Below, in pieces: positions 45,768 through 57,951 of a stretch of 64,000 nucleotides of DNA. The notes under the pieces were generated by a model that worked only from the letters and a program-made list of their open reading frames with translations, was not told the origin of the DNA and did not search any database. The translations under genes were made by a program, and so were the position numbers. Origin of the DNA: Eucalyptus grandis. Taxonomy: Eukaryota > Streptophyta > Magnoliopsida > Myrtales > Myrtaceae. Position 1 is the first letter of the stretch. Each line of letters begins with the position of its first letter. The stretch covers positions 10,788,001 through 10,852,000 of the forward strand of contig NC_052613.1 of the NCBI RefSeq assembly GCF_016545825.1, in the 5' to 3' direction.

Positions 45768-48728
45768 ATGTCGAGTTCCATCGTGCTGTCGAACCCGATT
45801 TCGCACAAGACGCCTCCTTTCCGCTCCGCCCCTCGTCTGCTTCCCAAAACAAGCCGACCCACCAGCTCAAGATTCCTCCTCGCCCCGCCGGCTCCGTCGA
45901 AAGTGTCCCGACTTTCCCGGGAAGTTTTTGTTCGGACTTCTATCCGGGACAACGACGCGAAGGAGACTTCTTCTTCTTCTTCGGGCTTGCCTTTGGTTGG
46001 GGAGGACTCGGCGGTGTTCGAAATGGAAGCGCAGAAGATCGTCTCGTGGGTGTACTTCTCGGTGATTCTGGGAGTTGTTCTGTTCATTCTGAAGGTGGCC
46101 TGGCTTGATGAGTCTCCTTCAGGGTTGGGACTTGGCAAGGCCTTCATCGACTCTGTTTCTGGGCTCTCGGATAGCCCCGAGGTACTGTTTTTTTTTTTTT
46201 TTCTTTTTTTTAACTTCCCGTTAATTCTTGGTTGGTGGGTGCCTGTGATATGAATGTGAAGTGAAGCTCTGGAGTTAAAGGTTAGGATTGAGTTTGATAG
46301 CTCCAGATTTGTTGTGGCTTGAGATCATGAGTGGATGTGGGCTGGAATGGAAAAGGCTCATTTGCTTGATTGAGCAATAGAGTTGGAGCTATGTGACCAT
46401 GCGAGAGTATATGCCTTCACAGAACATGGAATTTGGATTCTGTGAAGATGTAAGAGCAACAAAGCATGAGTTTCTGTCTTCAATGTGAGAATTGTGGAGT
46501 TGAAATTTTGTTGATCGTTTCCGTACAGTTGAGAACGCAATGGCCAAAGAGATGGAACTTTTGCTCGGATAGGTGCCATAAGTTGTGGAATGAGGACCTC
46601 TATTTTGTGATTTTGTTGGTGAACCTGGAGTCAAGGAGATGTCTCCATGATTAGAGCATGACATCGGATGTAAATAGTGTGGTGCATGGGTTGTCCATCC
46701 TATCAAAAGTATCCACAGTTTGATATGTTGAGTGATAAGGAAGTTTAGGGATTGGCTAACTAAGAGAGACATTTGGTTCCTTTCAATGGCTTGATGCAAT
46801 TTACCTTTAAAAGATTACAAAACATTATCTACAAAATGCATTTCAACCACTCATCTTCCTTTAGTCTCCTAAATTGAGAGAATTTGAATTTTTGAGAAAG
46901 AATTAGAAAAGGGAGGAGGAAGTGGAGGTCGATTGACAGGCCAAAAATTTCTGCTTCCTGTGTTGTCTTTGTCTTAGCCCATTGCTAGTGGCGTTTGCAT
47001 GTGCCTTGTTGCATGCCGGTACATTAGATTGCCCTTCCAACGTTGTTTCAGTTGCTCAAGTTTTGTAATGAACGGCTTCTCTTACCCTTTCAATTTTGCT
47101 GCTGATGCCTGCTTTATGCCAAATGCCATTGGAGTAGGATCTTGAAAACAGGAAGGTGATTTAACTGTTTCTTCTGCAGGTTGTAATGCTATTGCTCACT
47201 ATCATTTTTGCCGTGGTGCATAGCGGATTGGCTAGTCTAAGGGATGCTGGAGAAAAAGTCATAGGTGAGCGGGCTTACCGGGTGTTGTTTGCAGGCACAT
47301 CTCTTCCCTTGGCTGTTAGCACTGTGGTGAGTTTCTTGTTTTACAGATGGACAGTACACAAGTCCTCTGCTAATCTATCATTAAATTTGATGTTGGTGCA
47401 TTGTCTCGATTTTCACTTCTCATGTTTGCATATTGTGTTCCACAGATTGTTTAGGGTTCTTTTATTGAATCAACTCTGACTTTGTGTGATTTAGGTTTAC
47501 TTCATCAATCATAGATACGATGGAGTACAGTTATGGCAGCTCCAGGGTGCTCCTGGAGTACATCAACTTGTGTGGCTCACAAATTTTGTCTCCTTTTTCT
47601 TCCTCTATCCTTCTACCTTTAACCTACTAGAGGTGGCAGCGGTTGATAAACCCAAGATGCATCTTTGGGAGACAGGAATCATGCGAATCACCAGGCACCC
47701 ACAGGTCTGAATTCCATCGTACTTTTATATTCACAATCGCATTTCCCTACCCAAGATGAAAAGTTGTTTGAAGGCGGTTTAGTGACATCAGAATCAGGTG
47801 GAACCTGTTGCAATCTGCTCTCTCCTGTTTGAGCTCATGCATTGAATTTGAATCCCTACTTAAAATGGAAAAGTGGATATTATTCTAGAATTTTCCTAAA
47901 TGAAGCAAATTTGAAGAGGAACCACATGGATTCGACAGTTATAAATAATTGGAAGTCTAGCTTACCACGAGGCATGATTAAACCAGCTGTAATTGGTTGA
48001 GAGCTTATCCCTCAGAAGGTTCCATGTTTTAGTGGCCTGGCTTGAGCAAGTTGCTTACTCTAGAATTTATGTATCTGAACTTTGGCGCAATGTTGGCACC
48101 TAGTCCTGAAAATTTCTTTATAGTCTTGTAGACTTATAAATATTTCTCGTGAAGGTGAGCTATCTTGGAGACGGATTGTGACCAGATTCTAACACCTACT
48201 ACTTGACGGAACAGTCCTCTCTGTTTTGTGATTAATATTTTATATGATAACCATAAAATTCAAGTCACAATTTGCAAAAAATTGAATAAAAAAGTTCAAA
48301 AAAAAAAATTAGGGAGACTAGTTCCTGAAAGAATGATTTGTGACAATAAAACGATGAAAAAGAGCTTGCTAATGACATATTCTTCACTCCAGATGGTTGG
48401 GCAGGTCATGTGGTGCCTGGCTCACACGTTATGGATCGGCAACTCCGTCACCTTGGCCGCATCGGCCGGCTTAATCGGACATCATCTCTTTGGTGCTTGG
48501 AACGGAGATAGAAGACTAGCCATCAGATACGGAGAGGCTTTCGATGCTGTGAAGAGCCGGACAAGCACCGTTCCATTCGCGGCAATTATTGAAGGCCGTC
48601 AGAAGTTGCCGAAAGATTACTACAAGGAGTTCCTCCGATTGCCATACCTATCGATTACGGCATTGACTTTGTTTGCCTATTTTGCGCACCCCCTAATGCA
48701 AGCAGGAAGCTTTGGACTGCATTGGTAG
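45768..48728 (+). CDS. Z-ISO: 15-cis-zeta-carotene isomerase, chloroplastic
   Basis: Heme-dependent isomerase that converts 9,15,9'-tri-cis-zeta-carotene to the 9,9'-di-cis form between phytoene desaturase and zeta-carotene desaturase, in plastid membranes. Four exons: 45768-46181, 47180-47326, 47495-47704 and 48393-48728, all GT-AG, giving 368 residues, close to the Arabidopsis length. The first about 60 residues are Ser/Arg/Pro-rich with few acids, a plastid transit peptide. Then comes an NnrU-like multi-spanning domain with hydrophobic segments near 90-110 ([16 protein letters not shown]) and 139-153 ([15 protein letters not shown]), and more beyond. His152 (VVHSGL) and His268 (LAHTLW) sit where the heme ligands of characterised Z-ISO are reported; RHPQ lies at 254-257. 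It is the only intact copy; its 5' end was copied into each ALDH unit on the left. Confidence 0.93.
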
Positions 48729-49413
48729 CATGAACTGTACTTATCATCTGGAGAGCCAATGTTGTACATATCGGTTGCCTTTGTCCAAGGGTGGAATGAA
48801 CACATTGCCAGGAAGCGGATCCCTCAAAAGATAACAAATCCAAAAGAAGATAGTTTTTTACTGTGACAGAAAAAACAGGAGTAAGAGAATGTGATGATTT
48901 GTTCGAGCAGATTAGGTCATGTGCAATGATAATAGAGATCGATTTGCATGCAGTATGATTTACATCAGATGCTAAAAATTTCGCTCGTCTATTCTGTCGT
49001 GCTTGCAAGTTGATTTTTCTCACGATTCAATGATCATTTATTGTGAGGTTTTCCGAATGAAGATGTATTTTTTTAGTAGAGATTTCTCGCTCCTCTCTTG
49101 CAATCCTGAATCTTCAGAGATTCAATTTTCCATGCGAAATGTGAATGCAGAAATAAGAAAGAAAATGAAAAAAGAATTGCGCGAGTTTATTTTCGTGCCA
49201 TTTGTTAGACAAATCGTTTTTCTAATGAGGTCTAATATCATTGGCATACAGCTCATGCAAACTCTTCCGGAAGCCCCCATTTTTCTCTTCCTCTTGTCGT
49301 GGTCATTGCCATCGATACCGGAAGTCGCACATCTGCACGTGGCTGCCAACTTCAGTTTCCCTGTATATCCTAGAGAAATCGTTCTTTCTTAGGGAACACA
49401 TTAACAATTTCGA
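48729..49413. other. Z-ISO 3' flank
   Basis: Presumed Z-ISO 3' UTR followed by AT-rich sequence. Open frames on both strands (for example 49003-49392) lack recognisable features. No further gene is seen. Confidence 0.5.
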
Positions 49414-49981
49414 TGTTATGAAACTATTGGGGTAGACATATGAGTTATGTTAGAGAAGTTTTGCATCGAAAAATTAATGTGATGTTGAGCAATTAATATA
49501 TCTTACTTGGTCTATAACTTATTGGACTAATTTTTAAGTGAAGGCCAGTTATGATGACGGGTTCGGACTTGTGCTCTCTTCGTGATCTCCCTGGTAAAAG
49601 TCAAGTTAAGGTTTTAAACTTTTGCTTAAAGTATCAAATTTTTGCTGCGCACTTTTATCAAATAGTATCAGAGCCAATTATTACCTTTCACCAAAAAAAA
49701 AAAAATAATATCAGAGCCAATGATTGCGGTTTCAGAAATGGGTGTGTAGTAACACCAACCCGTAAAAATGAAGTTGGGCCAAAAGGATACTTGAATTAAG
49801 GGGGAGCAGACTTAACACTGAAGCTCACACGCGAAAAGGAGATTGTTATGATACATGTATGAATTATGTTAAAGAAATGCTACATCGGAGAATTAATACA
49901 GGTGTTGAACAATTAATATATCCTAGTTAACTCATAATTTATTGGCTTAAGGTATCGGGCTTTTATTGTGCACTCCTGACA
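49414..49981 (+). mobile_element. Degenerate TRIM-like LTR element
   Basis: Two related segments, 49414-49660 and 49844-49981, both begin TGTTATGA. They share 'gagttatgtta/gaattatgtta', 'catcg..aattaat' and 'ttgaacaattaatatatc', and end near ATCA and GACA. After the first comes AGTATCAGAGCCAA (about 49664), a match to the initiator-tRNA-Met primer-binding site; a second copy of the motif is at about 49710. Before the second segment is GCGAAAAGGAGAT, a polypurine tract. The internal part is under 200 bp and non-coding, which suits a terminal-repeat retrotransposon in miniature. The second LTR is internally deleted and no target duplication was found. Confidence 0.55.
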
Positions 49982-51139
49982 TAAACCATCGAGACAAACA
50001 ATATGCCAAAGAAGAACGTGGATCCTAAGCTAACTTGTTCTACTGAACAAGAAGAAATAAAGAAATAATTTGTGCGTACGCTCTTTCACTTTGATGATCA
50101 AAAGGACAAAGAAACAAAGAAGTGGAAAACTGGTAGCAGCTGACTAGGAAAAGCATCAGCAACCCCCTTGTCACTTTCCAAGAACCAATGAAGTCCTCCT
50201 TCAAAGCTCACATCCATCAACCCTTTTCTCCACACACGTCTTCGTAGGGAAATCCCTTGTCGAAACACTTCCTGGAAACGTCAGAATCACAATAATTTTC
50301 AGACCATTCCCGTCTACATTATCATCTGGACAGATTCAATTTTCAGGTGGTCCTCAGTCACCATTCGCTAGCTTGAAAGAAAGATTGAAATAGAAAACAG
50401 AAACTTCGCCCACCCAATTGCCAGATGTTGCCCCGACCGATGGCGTCACGTCGATGGATACCTCAACCGACTTGCCACCTCAAAACTCCACTGCCCACGT
50501 GCCTCCAGGTCGACCGATGCTGAATTTTCCTGAAACTAATGAAAACAACAAAAGTCGAGTTGCGCATGAAACCACTACTTTGTCTCATTGATTGAATGCA
50601 ATTTCATTTGATTATGCACGCGTTTGTAGATCAAGTAACACCGACGGAGTTTCAATGATTTCATGTCCTATTTTATCTTCAACGGGCTATAGGATTGGTT
50701 TTGCCTTTGCTCCTTGACGTACGAATCGACTAGCAGCCCAAATTCAGGACAAGGAGGCCACAACGTGAGGTTCCCATTTGAGGTCCGTTGATGTGCCGTG
50801 CCAAGCTGTAAAAGATTGTGCCGAACTCGCGGCCTTAGAGAACCTACCTTGAGAGGGTTGCTGTGTAAAAACTCATGGATGATTTTGCAATAAATAAATG
50901 GAAGAAGATGGAAACATTCAATACACGATTCAAAAGTGACATCAGAAAAACAGCCCCGGTTTGGCACCTACCTTTGTGTTATCGCATTAGGCCAATGAGA
51001 GGAAGGCCACGGGCAGTTTTAACTTTTTGAAAAGACACCTCCCTCTGACTTCAGAAAGCCCAGCCTTTTTTGTCACGAGTCGCATCAAAAGGAGCTACTT
51101 GCCTTCCCTTTCAGCTTTATTCCTCCGTGTCTAGACGTT
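49982..51139. other. Intergenic, no gene recognised
   Basis: Mixed-composition sequence between the TRIM-like element and the next gene. Short open frames only, none with family features. No repeat structure noticed. Confidence 0.5.
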
Positions 51140-51148
51140 CTATATATG
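51140..51148 (+). promoter_or_regulatory. TATA box of the 51251 gene
   Basis: CTATATATG about 110 bp before the ATG at 51251, which would place the transcription start near 51170-51180 and leave a leader of about 75 nt. Confidence 0.55.
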
Positions 51149-51250
51149 GATCCACCCCAACCTCAGGCTCTGCCAATAGGCTAGAACTTCTACAAAGTTG
51201 CAGAACGAGCAATAGAGAGAGACGGAGAGAGTTCACTGAATACTTCAATC

Positions 51251-51571
51251 ATGTGCCATCCACGGAACCCTTTGCTCAGCCTGAAAGACCGGTCGTCGAT
51301 GTTACGAAGGCGGTACCCCGCGCACGCCCTCGGAGCGACTAGAGCCGCTGACCAGGACGTTGGCAATGCCCGCGTGCCTGCAGCAGCAGCAGCAGCATCA
51401 GCAGCAGCAGGAACGGCTGGGGCCAGGGCTGATGGGCTTGGATCGAAGAGGAGATGCGTATGCTCGCCAACGCTGCACCCTGGCTCTTTCCGGTGTAGGC
51501 ACCACCGCGCTGAGTATGCGTGGGGCGGTGCGATGGTGAGAAAACGACCAGAGGATATGTACAAACTATAG
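51251..51571 (+). CDS. Small serine-rich-related protein with CSPT/SFRC motif
   Basis: Single-exon gene encoding 106 residues. The C-terminal half has CVCSPTLHPGSFRCRHHRAE (about 69-88), the signature of a plant-specific small protein family usually named 'serine-rich protein-related' in Arabidopsis, of unknown biochemical role. Upstream is a low-complexity Ala-rich stretch (about 44-58). The ATG at 51251 is the first in frame after the TATA box; an internal Met at residue 17 is an alternative. The conserved Cys and His residues could bind a metal, which is only inference. A gene with the same motif lies at 58735-58980 on the other strand. Confidence 0.75.
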   Translation: MCHPRNPLLSLKDRSSMLRRRYPAHALGATRAADQDVGNARVPAAAAAASAAAGTAGARADGLGSKRRCVCSPTLHPGSFRCRHHRAEYAWGGAMVRKRPEDMYKL

Positions 51572-52440
51572 CTAGATACTTGAGAAAAAGAGAGAAGGAA
51601 ACTGAGGCATGTCAAGCCTTTCTGTCTTTGAATTGCGATGCCTTTGTCCTTCCAGATTTCAGTTTTTAGTAATGAAAAATGGGCGATACGGGCAAGCCAC
51701 TTTCTTTTGAATTATGCGTGTGGTTAGATGAGTAACTTATCGAAAATCTATCTAATTCCTTCCGTCGGATCACAGTCTCCCAGTCCCCCAGGAAAATAAG
51801 CAACAAAGAAGATCAGCCCCTTCACCCAAATCAGGAGTCCAGGCTTGGCACGGCTGCGTGCGACACTCGCCGGCGCATTGCAGCAGCTCCCTTGGTGAAA
51901 GCACCGTCATGCCGAGCCAAGTATGGCATGGTAGAGCAGTACACAATTCGTGCGGAAACTAGTCGTAAAAAAGAACATACAAGGGTGTTGGTGCAGAAAC
52001 TCTTTACTTCCAGATTTTATCCTTGCTAATGAACTAAACAGTAGGAGCTCGGAGGCAGATTCGTGGCTTTGCCTTTCTATGCTTATAATTCCCGTTTGTT
52101 CTTTCCTACAACCTTTATCTACAAACTGTGTCAACCCTTTTCATGAGAAGGACAACGGCAGAAAGAGACGTAGAAACAGGATCATTTGGGATGGAAGCGC
52201 CAGAAACTCTGCAGCAGAAAAATTGACGAGAACAAGAACATCTAATTATATTGGTCGCTTGGATTCCTTAGTCCAACCTTAGACATTTGAAAACCAATAT
52301 CCAAGGTCTGCATTTTAGACCGTTCGACAAGCAGTAAGAGGATATCCAGGAGAAATAATCAGATTTAATATCAACGAAGACTCTGAGTATCAACCAACGT
52401 AATAATTTTGCAAATCATCAGCACACCCATCATTATCAAA
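51572..52440. other. Intergenic, no gene recognised
   Basis: Contains the presumed 3' UTR of the small plus-strand gene, then sequence with unremarkable short open frames on both strands. A GC-richer patch at about 51850-51900 has no identified function. Confidence 0.45.
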
Positions 52441-52459
52441 GAGTGTTATCCACCGGTCC

Positions 52460-52545
52460 AATTCAAGGGCTTAACCAAGGTGGACTATGCTTCAGGAAGC
52501 AAGGTCACAAGTTCAAATCCTGGCAAAGGCAATTTTCTTAAGACG
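52460..52545 (+). repeat. Possible tRNA-derived SINE remnant
   Basis: 'ttaaccaaggtgga' resembles a pol III box A, and 'aagttcaaatcctgg' about 40 bp later resembles a box B. The stretch does not fold into a complete tRNA and no clear A tail or target duplication was found. It could be chance. Confidence 0.3.
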
Positions 52546-53593
52546 ATCCTCAAGAATCTATTGCCTTTGTAGTTATCCATTTGCAGTAGGACTGGGAGAA
52601 ACACCTCAACTTGATAGGCTTGAGATGCTCTAAAAAGCAAAAACCCTACATAGTTTAAACGAAGAAAAACAACGTCGCAGTTGGTTTAGCAAGATCATCG
52701 CAACACTTTCAACATAAACATAGCTCATCCAACAGAAGATTAAAGACATTGGACCTCCAATTCATGAGAAACATCCACAACATAGAGTTTTCAAAAAAAA
52801 TCATTACTATAAGCAGATAAAGGATATCCATTTTGTATATACATGGAGTTACGGGTCCCGCTGCTCTATAAATTTTTGTATCTCATATTGTTTGTGTCAT
52901 CATTTGCAAGCTGAACTGGTAAGTAAGTGGCGGCTGAAAAATGCACACGGTCTACATACAGCGACGAGGACCAAGCTTTATCCCCAGTGCAAACACTTTG
53001 GAGTCCAGAGATGACAGCCTTCCACAATCACTGCGAGCATTTAAAATTGGATAAGTATTCACTGCCTGCACTTTCTCCTCAGACGCAAACAATCATAGCC
53101 ATCGAGGACTTTCCACTGATCTGCTGGGAGTCATAACTAAAATCTGTAAAACCACGTAAGCTGGTATAATACAAAGATATCCAAGAGACATTCGCTGAGG
53201 AGAGACTAAGTGACAATCAACTCTTTGCTGGCGAGGGATGAAAGAGCTCCTAGCAAAAAAAGAAAAAGAGAAGAAAAAATATCATTTAGTTTAGGCAGCA
53301 GTTTATCTGTTAGCTACACAGCATATAGGCCTATTCCTATATGCAACTAAGAACCGAACTATATAGTCATTGCATTCTTGAGTAAAGGATTTCATTTAAT
53401 GTCCTACAGATCATTTACCAAATCACACCACATGTGAACATGCAGATCAAGAAGTTATGACCATCTGATATCCTAATTGGAGAAAATAGTTTGAGCATGC
53501 AAAAACAAGGCATCTTGAGTAGCCAATACTAATAGCTCACTCAAAAACCACACATTATCCGTCCACAAAGAGATGTTACATGTAAGATTGACA
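52546..53593. other. 3' region of the LEA-2 gene or intergenic
   Basis: No clear coding. It may hold the last small exon and 3' UTR of the minus-strand LEA-2 gene. The intron 53687-54953 to the right also shows no other gene. Confidence 0.4.
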
Positions 53594-55556
53594 TCAAATT
53601 GCAGAATTTCTCACCTCAGGAGAGCAGTTTTGATGGGCAATAGTCTGGTTCTTGACATTAACAGATATCTCACAAGATACCCTTGCCTGCATACATTTAA
53701 AGAGAAAAAAATATAAGATAAAATCAGTTAGAAAGCCATGCACATTTCAGTAGAAGACAAGTGACCATAATTATCAGTCACATTGCAGATGGCATGCTCC
53801 ATTGAAGCCATGGGAAAGACAATTAAGACTCAGCACTCACCGGAGAATGGTTCCTTTGCACCATTCAACCAAATAGCTATGACAAGTACGGCAATGCACG
53901 AGAGAACATTACACATTGATATTCCCGTCATAAGGTTTATTTGTAAAGTAACGAACAGCATGTCTCATGAATGACAGGATTTTTAGGCCAGCAAAGGTCC
54001 CCAATTTGTAGCATGAAACCAGAAACAGAGCCACAAACTCAATCAACAAGAGGATATCATCGTTCAATCTAGAAGTGCAAATCGCAGAAAGGCAAAGTGC
54101 AATGACCAAAGCAGACAAGTTACTGACTAAATTAGCTATAAAAGAAATGATGAAGTAAGAGTCCGAGAATATCACATGTCACAAGAAAGAAGCCGGCTTG
54201 TGTCCTGGGAAATGCTAAATATCTCTTAGACAAATCTCCGAGTCCACAAAATGCTAAATGTCAGTAATGGTATCGGGAGAAGAAAGCATCAATAATCCAA
54301 AAGCATTCCCTTGACTTTGATGAGTAGGCTAGCAGACAAATGATAGAGTGAGTGCATCCGTGCTAACTCCTGATCAATGTGCATCAATAGTGTAATCCCA
54401 TTTGCCAACTCCATACATTTGCCAATAGGACACGAAGCAGCTACCTAATATAATCATTTCCCAAACACATCAGAATAACCTTCTTACTGCTCTAGCAGAC
54501 CGACACCTACAGATCCTCCTGTATATCAAATTTCATTCTCTCTCACAACGCACACTCATACCCGAGCTCCGCGTGTTATGATGGTCAGCTCAAGATATTC
54601 GGCATCCACAAAAATCAAACCTTTTTTCCACTACAATGCACATTGCCCTGGTGATCATACCAGCATCTCCCACCCGAAGTCCGGTGCATCACTACCACGG
54701 TGCTCACAAGCTTCCCACTTTACACAAATACAAGCTCTTAACAAAGCTCTTTCACTACACCTCCTTCAATACATCGAAATTTCAAATCCATGAATACTTC
54801 TATCAATGATTGAATCATCGGCCTTCGCACAGAAACGAACGCCAGCAATTGCAATTTCACGCAAACCAAACCGAATCAGAACACTACACTCCGGAGACAA
54901 ATTCGATACGGACGCCACAATTCGACGATCAGAGTCCAAAGAAACGCGATTACCTTGATGGGCAACTCGACGAACGAGATCCCCAACAACCCGTTGACTC
55001 TCGCGTCGGCGTCGAACGGCACGACGCCCTTCGCCAGGTCCTCGAGCAGGTAGAATGCGTCGTACACGACCCGGAGCCCGTCCAGGTCGACCGTGGTGTC
55101 CACGTACGACGACCCGCGCGCCGCGATCATCTCCCCCGCCGACGTCACCGACCCGAGCTCCCTCCCCCGGTAGCCCACCGAGACGTTGAGCGACCGGAGG
55201 TACATGGAGAACACGTCCCGGTTCCGGACCCGGAGGGTGACGTTGAAGGAGAGGTCGAGGGTGAGGGCCGGCGACGTGGCGATGCGGACGCGGTTGAGCC
55301 TGATCCGGGCGAGCTCGACGGTCGGGTCGGAGGGGAAGAGGACGAACCCCGCGGCGGCGGCGACGAGGAGGAAGGAGGCGGAGAAGCAGAGGCAGCGGCG
55401 GAGGCGGGGGCGGAGGGCGGAGCCGCGGCGGCGGGGGTAAAAGGGGAGGACGACGACGCCGACGGCGACGGCGTCGGGCGGCGGCGGCGGAGGAGGAGGG
55501 AGAGGAGTGTAGGGGAAGGCGGCGGCCGGGGCGGCGGCGGAGTGCTTGGAGGACAT
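53594..55556 (-). CDS. LEA-2 / NDR1-HIN1-like membrane protein
   Basis: Exon 1 is 54954-55556 (201 codons, donor AAG|GTAATC) and exon 2 starts at 53686 (acceptor GCAG|GC). The N-terminus is Pro/Ala-rich with a run of nine prolines (about 19-27), followed by basic residues, a membrane segment (about 55-75, CFSASFLLVAAAAGFVLF), then a LEA_2 domain with LTLDLSFNVTLRVRNRD and a C-terminal ARVSCEISVNVKNQT. This layout fits single-pass LEA-2/NHL proteins of the plasma membrane, often stress or defence related. Reading on from exon 2 gives NCSPEVRNSAI and a stop at 53594, but CCTGAG|GTGAGA is a strong donor at the same place, so a short third exon further left may supply the real end. Exon 1 is very GC-rich, unlike the surroundings. 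Confidence 0.8.
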
Positions 55557-56654
55557 GTTTTGGATCGGCGATGAATTGACGGGCGACGTCGATTGGGGGG
55601 TTTATTCCGGTGCGGCCACGCGACTCCTTTTCCCGTACGCTACATAGACGTGGCCCAGCTGTTGCGGTCTGATTGACCGAAGGCGAAATCGAAGGGTGAT
55701 CGGTTTCCGAATTGGGCCAGTTCCGCCTCAGAACCGAGAACCAAACTGATAGGACCGGAAATGTCCAATCCGGTTTCCGAATTGGAAAGATCTGACTTAG
55801 GGTTTCGACAATTTATTGGTCCAATCCAATTTGAGCGATTCAATTCCGCATTTGAAACAGAAAATCGGACTAATTATTCCCAATTTCAAGGAATTATCCA
55901 AAATCGCTTGGTTTGGTCCAATTGGGTTCAATTCTTGATCAGTCCGATTTCCATGCACATCCCTCGGTGCATCTCTACATCTAAGATTTTTAATTTGAAA
56001 TTACTTAAACTTTTATAATACTTAAATATTGACATTTAGATTCAAGTAAGAATTCATAATTGCAATTTGAATATCTTAAATTTCGGTGCACAAGCAAAAA
56101 TGACTTTTGCTCTTACTTACTTTTTAAGTGTCACAAACACACATTTAAATTATATATGACCCCAGTTTGATGAAATTGAAAAATCGGCATTAAAAATTCA
56201 AACAAAGAATTTTAGTATCCACATGTGCAATCCCGTAATCATTAAAAGTTTAATGACCAAGTACTACTAATTCTTTATCAAATATGGAAGTATGATCAGT
56301 GTTGATAGGCGTTGTGTCATGATGACATCTTGGATATTTGAACTCTAGCCCTCCACTTTCGCACGTGGCACGATACGAAGTCGTCGAATACGTGGAATGT
56401 TATGAATGTCTTGAATTCTGGACACGATTGAAAGCATACATTGGATGGTCATTTCAAAAATCAAGATAAAGAAGACATACCCTGTTTGATTGGACATGTG
56501 ACCGAAAGGAAAACATAATGACGTATGTTGGTCGTTTTAACCACAAGATAAAAGAAAAGAGTACTATTCGCAAGGTGCTTGTAAGAAAGCATCTCTATCT
56601 TAGCAAAATAATCAACTTAGTCGGCCGAGTAGTTGTTTAAACCAACATTGTCTT
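55557..56654. other. LEA-2 upstream region and hAT-like remnant
   Basis: 55557-55660 is the proximal upstream region of the LEA-2 gene. 55680-55975 is rich in 'aaccggtt/ccgaatt' motifs and ends 'catgcacatccct', which recalls the interior and terminus of the hAT element at 33882-34509. It may be a remnant of that kind. The rest is AT-rich with no gene. Confidence 0.4.
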
Positions 56655-57485
56655 AAATTTACTACAGTTTTTCTTATTCAATCCTAAGTTTTTTTTTTTT
56701 TATCAATTCAGTTATAAATATTTTATAATTATGTTAATTCGATTAATTCATTCATTCAATTTTGATCGGTCGACACCAACATGGACACTGACTGATGTCG
56801 ACTAACGCTGACTTGGATAATTTCTTAATAATATTTTATTTTTGAATTTTTTATTCTTTTTATTTTCTTTTCACCTTCTTTCTCTTTCCTCTAATCGGCA
56901 ACCAACCAAAGGCAAGCACCAAGAAGGTCAACCTCATCGGCCATTAGCGAGGGCGAGGCCAAGACCTACCCATGGCCTACAAGGCTCACCTAAGCCAAGG
57001 TTGCATGAGGTTGCATCCTTCGAACTCATGACCTCTAACGAGGTTAGGCATCACCATGGCTAGCAATCCTCGACCTCGCCAAAGGCTAAGCAAAGTTGTG
57101 GCTTTCAGGAAGGTTTGGCCTCGCCCATGGCCAATGAGGGCGAGCCTTGCCAACCTAGTAGTAGGCCTAGGTAAGGTTGCCCAACCATAGCTAGGCTTCC
57201 CCAAGGCCGACGAGGTCCCTCGTCTGCCTTGCCTTTGGCCAGTTGCCAACAGCGATTGGCTAGAAGAAAAAAAGAAATAGAAAGAAAATAAATAAACAAA
57301 TAAATAAAATAATAAAATATTATGAAAATATTGTTCGCGTCAACATCATCGTCATCAACATCAGTGTCGACTATGTAAAATTGACTGAATTGATTGAATT
57401 AACATAATTGCAAAATGTTTAAAATTGAATTAACAAAAATAAAGAAATGTTTGTGATTGATTGGAAAAATTGTAAAAAGTTTGAC
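56655..57485. mobile_element. Long-TIR foldback element with GC-rich core
   Basis: The left arm (about 56655-56780: 'acagtttttcttattcaat', 'taattatgttaattcgatt', 'gtcgac') is the inverted counterpart of the right arm (about 57345-57485: 'gtcgac', 'aattgaattaacataatt', 'attggaaaaattgt'). The TIR is about 130-150 bp. The core (56880-57250) is GC-rich with 'gaggccaag' type repeats, similar in style to the elements at 33095 and 61301. Non-coding; target duplication not resolved. Confidence 0.65.
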
Positions 57486-57914
57486 TTTTTGGATAATCTT
57501 TTCATTTTCAAGTGATTTGGAGCTTTCTCGGTCACTGTTTTAAATCTCCCAATCACTTGTCAATCTTAAGAAATCTCGATTTGTCCATAACAAGGGTTTT
57601 ATCGTATAGCAGGCGTCGGTAGCAATGGCTCAATTCGAATGATATCACTATAGATGAAATCTATCGTCCGGGAAGGGCGGCCGATGCTGATCGCCTTTGT
57701 CCAACTTTTTTTTGATATTTGGAAAGTTAAAATGCCAAAGGGGGGAGACTTTTCAGCATGGAGAAACTGACAGGTGGCCGATCCAGGTCATGAATGGGGG
57801 GGACTGAGCCATCATTTACCCCATCGATTCCTTGCCCCATGATAATGGTCCTTCTCAGAAGGCCCACCGCTCACCCTCTATATTCCCATTCCCTTTCAAA
57901 GGGCAGAAAAATCC

Positions 57915-57918
<4 letters not shown>

Positions 57919-57947
<29 letters not shown>
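57919..57947 (+). repeat. (CT)n microsatellite
   Basis: About 14 CT units, just upstream of a short open frame (57976-58041) and downstream of 'ctctatattcc'. A CT-rich leader is common in plant 5' UTRs, but no gene is established here. Confidence 0.9.

Positions 57948-57951
<4 letters not shown>

Noticed and set aside
45677..46147. 156-codon minus-strand open frame across Z-ISO exon 1
   Set aside because: Antisense shadow of the Z-ISO coding exon.
52460..52545. A functional tRNA gene
   Set aside because: Box A- and B-like stretches are present but no acceptor stem or anticodon arm could be paired.
54810..55574. Long plus-strand open frame (254 codons) opposite the LEA-2 gene
   Set aside because: It is the antisense shadow of a GC-rich exon, highly charged and repetitive (Glu/Gly/Arg runs); the minus-strand frame has the recognisable LEA-2 domain.
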